From an uncultured Mucilaginibacter sp. (lineage in GTDB: Bacteria; Bacteroidota; Bacteroidia; Sphingobacteriales; Sphingobacteriaceae): a DNA stretch of 24,991 nucleotides. The DNA is taken from positions 1 through 24,991 of the forward strand of contig NZ_CAMLOV010000073.1 of NCBI RefSeq assembly GCF_946481715.1. The letters are read 5' to 3'. Made by a program: the position numbers and the translations under genes. Shown here in pieces: positions 22,470 to 24,991 of the stretch (positions within the stretch are counted from its first letter, which is position 1; each line of letters opens with the position of its first letter). A model generated the notes under the pieces. That model was not told the origin of the DNA. It was given only the letters and a program-made list of their open reading frames with translations, and ran no database searches.

Positions 22470-24050
22470 CTATTTAAGAATGTACATCAACCCGTTGATA
22501 TCATCGTTGCCGCCAAACTGGGCTTGCAAGGCTTTATTGTAGTTATCGGCATTAGAGGTGCGCTCTGATGCAGGGTATTGGAAACGGGTGGCAATACGGC
22601 CACCATTACCTGTACCGGGGCCTGTTGTAAAGGTTGGCACACCTGTTCTGCGGTAAGTGAAGTACGACTCCAAACCCGAGTGGCGGAACAGTGCCAGGTA
22701 TTTTTGCTGTAAAATTTTGGTTAACCCGGCAGCATCAGCGGTGTATTTAACACCCGCCTGTGCGTAATAGGCAGCCCAATCTACATTAACGGTGTAAGTA
22801 TCATAGTTGGCAATGTTGGCCGTACCTGTTGAACCCGGGCGGTAAAAGTAAGCCGTGAATGCACCGGTACCTGTTGGCACGCCGTATGATGCAAACGATG
22901 CCTGTATCCCTTTTATGTAATAAGCTTCGGCATCGCCGGTTGCCCAGCCGCGGTTTATGCCTTCGGCTATGTTAAACATCAGTTCGGCATAGCCAATCTG
23001 GATAGATGGCTCTCCGGTAAATGTTGAGTAGTACCGTTTACGGTTAATGAAAGAATACTTCTGTAAACCGGCGTTATTATACATCACACCAAGGTCCAAA
23101 CCAGGATCAGCACCTACAAAAGAGCTGAAGGCGGTTGGGCTTTGCTTGCCAACGTCAACCAGGTCGCGGGCAGGTTCGTTGGTAACAAATACACGCGGGT
23201 CTTTCAGCGTGGTTAATAAGCCAACGTAAGTAGACGACGAATTTTTACGCGACCCGTTCTGCCCAAAGTTATCGGGCGTCATAGGGTAATAATTGCTTGG
23301 CGCAACAAAGGTGTACTGCAGGTTATCATCTGCACTTTGCATTACCGGGTATTTTGTTGGGTTGCCAACAATAGCAGCAAACTGGCTTGGTACGCCAAGG
23401 TCGGCTTCTCCTGCTTTCTTGCTCAGTTCGGTTAATAACCTTATGTGGAAGGTATTGATAACTTTTTGCCATTTAACCAGGTCGCCGTTCAGGTAAATAT
23501 CGCCGGTTAAAGTGCTTCCGCCTTTGGCAATAACTGCTGCCATATCGGTATTCGCTTCTTCTAACCAGGTAAGCGATTGTTTCATCACATCTTTTTGCGA
23601 ATCGTAAGCCGGGGTTAAGCCATCCAGCCCTTTTAGCGCCTGGCTCATCGGGATATCCCCCATCTCCAGGCTCATTTTGCTGAAGAAGTAAGCACGGAAA
23701 AATTTACCGATCGCGCTATACTGGTTTACCGCCGGTAAACCGGCAAGTGTGGCCTGCTGCTCCATAGCAACAACGTTTTTAAGCGTGTTGTAATAGTTAT
23801 CGCCGCTGCCAAAATCGTAACGATTGTTCCCGTAATAATCATAGTTGTAAATGTAGTACTGGGAATGTATCTCGTTTTCGCCATCGGGCCCATCAACCAT
23901 GCTGTTTAACACACCGTTGAATAAAAGTGAAGCCGGAACCGCATTGGGAACGTTGTTGTTAATAGTAAGCTCGTCGAAGCTTTTTTTACAACCTGTTACC
24001 GACAGCATTAAACATACCGGCAGCACACAAAATTTAAATATCTTTTTCAT
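22470..24050 (-). CDS. SusD/RagB family outer-membrane lipoprotein (SusD-like_2 type)
   Basis: 526 residues. Lipoprotein signal MKKIFKFCVLPVCLMLSVTGC with Cys21 lipidated and exposed on the cell surface. The body has the SusD-like helical repeats: QYSAIGKFFRAYFFSKMSLEMGDIPMSQAL (first TPR region), QKVINTFHIRLLTEL, GYAELMFNIAEGINRGWATGDAEAYYIKGIQASFASYGV, and the closing FTYRRTGVPTF ... RFQYPASERTSN. This is the variant group known as SusD-like 2. It caps the SusC channel and binds the oligomer (glycan or peptide) to be imported. It starts 19 nt after the SusC stop, so the two are co-transcribed. The ligand is not evident. Confidence 0.92.
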   Translation of the reverse strand: MKKIFKFCVLPVCLMLSVTGCKKSFDELTINNNVPNAVPASLLFNGVLNSMVDGPDGENEIHSQYYIYNYDYYGNNRYDFGSGDNYYNTLKNVVAMEQQATLAGLPAVNQYSAIGKFFRAYFFSKMSLEMGDIPMSQALKGLDGLTPAYDSQKDVMKQSLTWLEEANTDMAAVIAKGGSTLTGDIYLNGDLVKWQKVINTFHIRLLTELSKKAGEADLGVPSQFAAIVGNPTKYPVMQSADDNLQYTFVAPSNYYPMTPDNFGQNGSRKNSSSTYVGLLTTLKDPRVFVTNEPARDLVDVGKQSPTAFSSFVGADPGLDLGVMYNNAGLQKYSFINRKRYYSTFTGEPSIQIGYAELMFNIAEGINRGWATGDAEAYYIKGIQASFASYGVPTGTGAFTAYFYRPGSTGTANIANYDTYTVNVDWAAYYAQAGVKYTADAAGLTKILQQKYLALFRHSGLESYFTYRRTGVPTFTTGPGTGNGGRIATRFQYPASERTSNADNYNKALQAQFGGNDDINGLMYILK

Positions 24051-24069
24051 AATTGTATTATCCTCGTAA

Positions 24070-24991
24070 TTAGAATGATAGGTTTAGGTTAAAGCCATAG
24101 CTGCGAACCGTTGGCGATTGCAATACCGTTTGCGATACCGCGCCGTTGTACTGGTCCAGATCCACATCTTTAAAGCGTTTATCTTTGTAGAAGTACAACA
24201 GGTTACGCCCGTACAGCGATGCCGATACCTTCTGGATAAAGGTTTTTTGCAGGAACGATTTTGGGAAATCGTAAGTAAAAGTTACCTCGCGCAGCTTAGA
24301 GAAGGTTTTGCTCATCAGGTTGCTTTCATCAACGTTGTAATACTTGCTCACATAATCCTGCACAAAAGCAGTTTGTTTGTTAGCACCATACTGTAATGCG
24401 CTGTAGTTAAGCACCGCACCTGTTTTCGAATCGTAGTTGATGGCGGTACCATTGGTGATAACAACACCCTCGCCTACGTAGCTGCCATTGTAGCCCGTTA
24501 CGCCAAAGTTTTGCCAGTCTTTATAACGGGCGTCGCCCAGGGCGCCGGTTGCCGTTTCGATGTTGGCACCGCCACGCATGGTTTTGTTATGCATGTAATC
24601 AATAATTACACCACCAACCGAACCATCAAACTGGAAGCCCATGCTCAGGTTTTTGTAACGGATCTTGTTGTAAACGCTCCAGCTGTATTTAGCATTCATG
24701 TTGCCCAGGTATTGTGCAACCGGCATTGCCAGTGGTTTACCTGCGGCGTCGTTTATGATCTGCCCATCCGGCGTGCGTACAAATTTGCTTCCGTATAATT
24801 TATCGGTGCGGTCGCCTGCTTTAAAAAAGGTGTTGTACGTGTCCTGACCCGGAGGCAGTTCTTTGTAAACTTCTTTATTGGTAGATACGTTCACCAAAAC
24901 ATTCCAGGTAAAGCCGCTTAAATTTTTGATCGGCGTGCCCTCTAACGAACCTTCGTAACCCGAACGTTTGGTTTTTAATGCATTCAGGAAT
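24070..24991 (-). CDS. SusC/RagA family TonB-dependent outer-membrane transporter (C-terminal part)
   Basis: The gene runs off the right edge; only about the last 306 residues are visible and the frame stays open to 24991. The edge segment (FLNALKTKRSGYEGSLEGTPIKNLSGFTWNVLVNVS) is a hallmark of SusC barrels, followed by TPDGQIINDAAGKPLA, YSWSVYNKIRYKNLSMGFQFDGSVGG, LREVTFTYDFPKSFLQK, VSASLYGRNLLYFYKD and the terminal strand VRSYGFNLNLSF ending in Phe. It forms the TonB-driven channel that partners the SusD lipoprotein encoded 19 nt downstream. The plug domain and start codon lie outside the window. Confidence 0.92.
   Translation of the reverse strand, partial: FLNALKTKRSGYEGSLEGTPIKNLSGFTWNVLVNVSTNKEVYKELPPGQDTYNTFFKAGDRTDKLYGSKFVRTPDGQIINDAAGKPLAMPVAQYLGNMNAKYSWSVYNKIRYKNLSMGFQFDGSVGGVIIDYMHNKTMRGGANIETATGALGDARYKDWQNFGVTGYNGSYVGEGVVITNGTAINYDSKTGAVLNYSALQYGANKQTAFVQDYVSKYYNVDESNLMSKTFSKLREVTFTYDFPKSFLQKTFIQKVSASLYGRNLLYFYKDKRFKDVDLDQYNGAVSQTVLQSPTVRSYGFNLNLSF

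Overview
The window looks like a chromosomal segment from a Bacteroidota member of the Sphingobacteriaceae (Mucilaginibacter/Pedobacter-like). The reasons are a SusC/SusD pair, promoters of the type TTG-N19-TAnnTTTG, 7TM-AraC and FtsX-type proteins, AT-rich intergenic DNA, and dispersed CGCAAAG-type palindromic repeats. The genus is an inference; no rRNA marker is present.

Layout. 1-271: two tandem class II tRNA-like RNAs (the first cut by the window edge) and a strong terminator. 421-5561: housekeeping and envelope genes, namely an outer-membrane beta-barrel protein, a CsbD-like small protein, an S41 C-terminal processing peptidase, two secreted proteins of unknown role and a conserved cytoplasmic protein. 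5687-7360: an SGLT-type sodium/solute symporter. 7685-7838: tRNA-Asp(GTC) with a textbook Bacteroidota promoter and terminator. 8155-11826: a 1223-residue protein joining a seven-helix membrane domain, an AraC-type DNA-binding domain and a complete MacB/FtsX-type permease. 11980-15876: a lipoprotein, a secreted NTF2-like protein, an AraC regulator, two small membrane proteins and a dienelactone hydrolase-family enzyme.

15883-24991 looks like a carbohydrate-use region. A LacI-type regulator, a CBM9-like protein and a NahK-like sugar kinase lie on the minus strand, divergent from a GH109-type (NAD-dependent alpha-N-acetylgalactosaminidase-like) enzyme. A near-identical 12-bp motif, GTGTGCGNNCAC, sits over the -33 promoter position of both the GH109 gene and the kinase gene, each time 12-13 nt before a TAnnTTTG-like -7 element. 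This suggests one LacI regulon that releases and phosphorylates an N-acetylhexosamine. Beyond an intergenic zone carrying two MITE-like palindromic elements lie SusC (partial), SusD and an alkaline phosphatase-superfamily enzyme, all on the minus strand.

Most notable observations: the tRNA-like pair with an enlarged variable arm, G73 and an apparent GUC anticodon; the regulator-permease fusion; and the shared operator/promoter architecture of the putative GalNAc locus. All functional assignments come from reading motifs and remembered family features; no database search was run.
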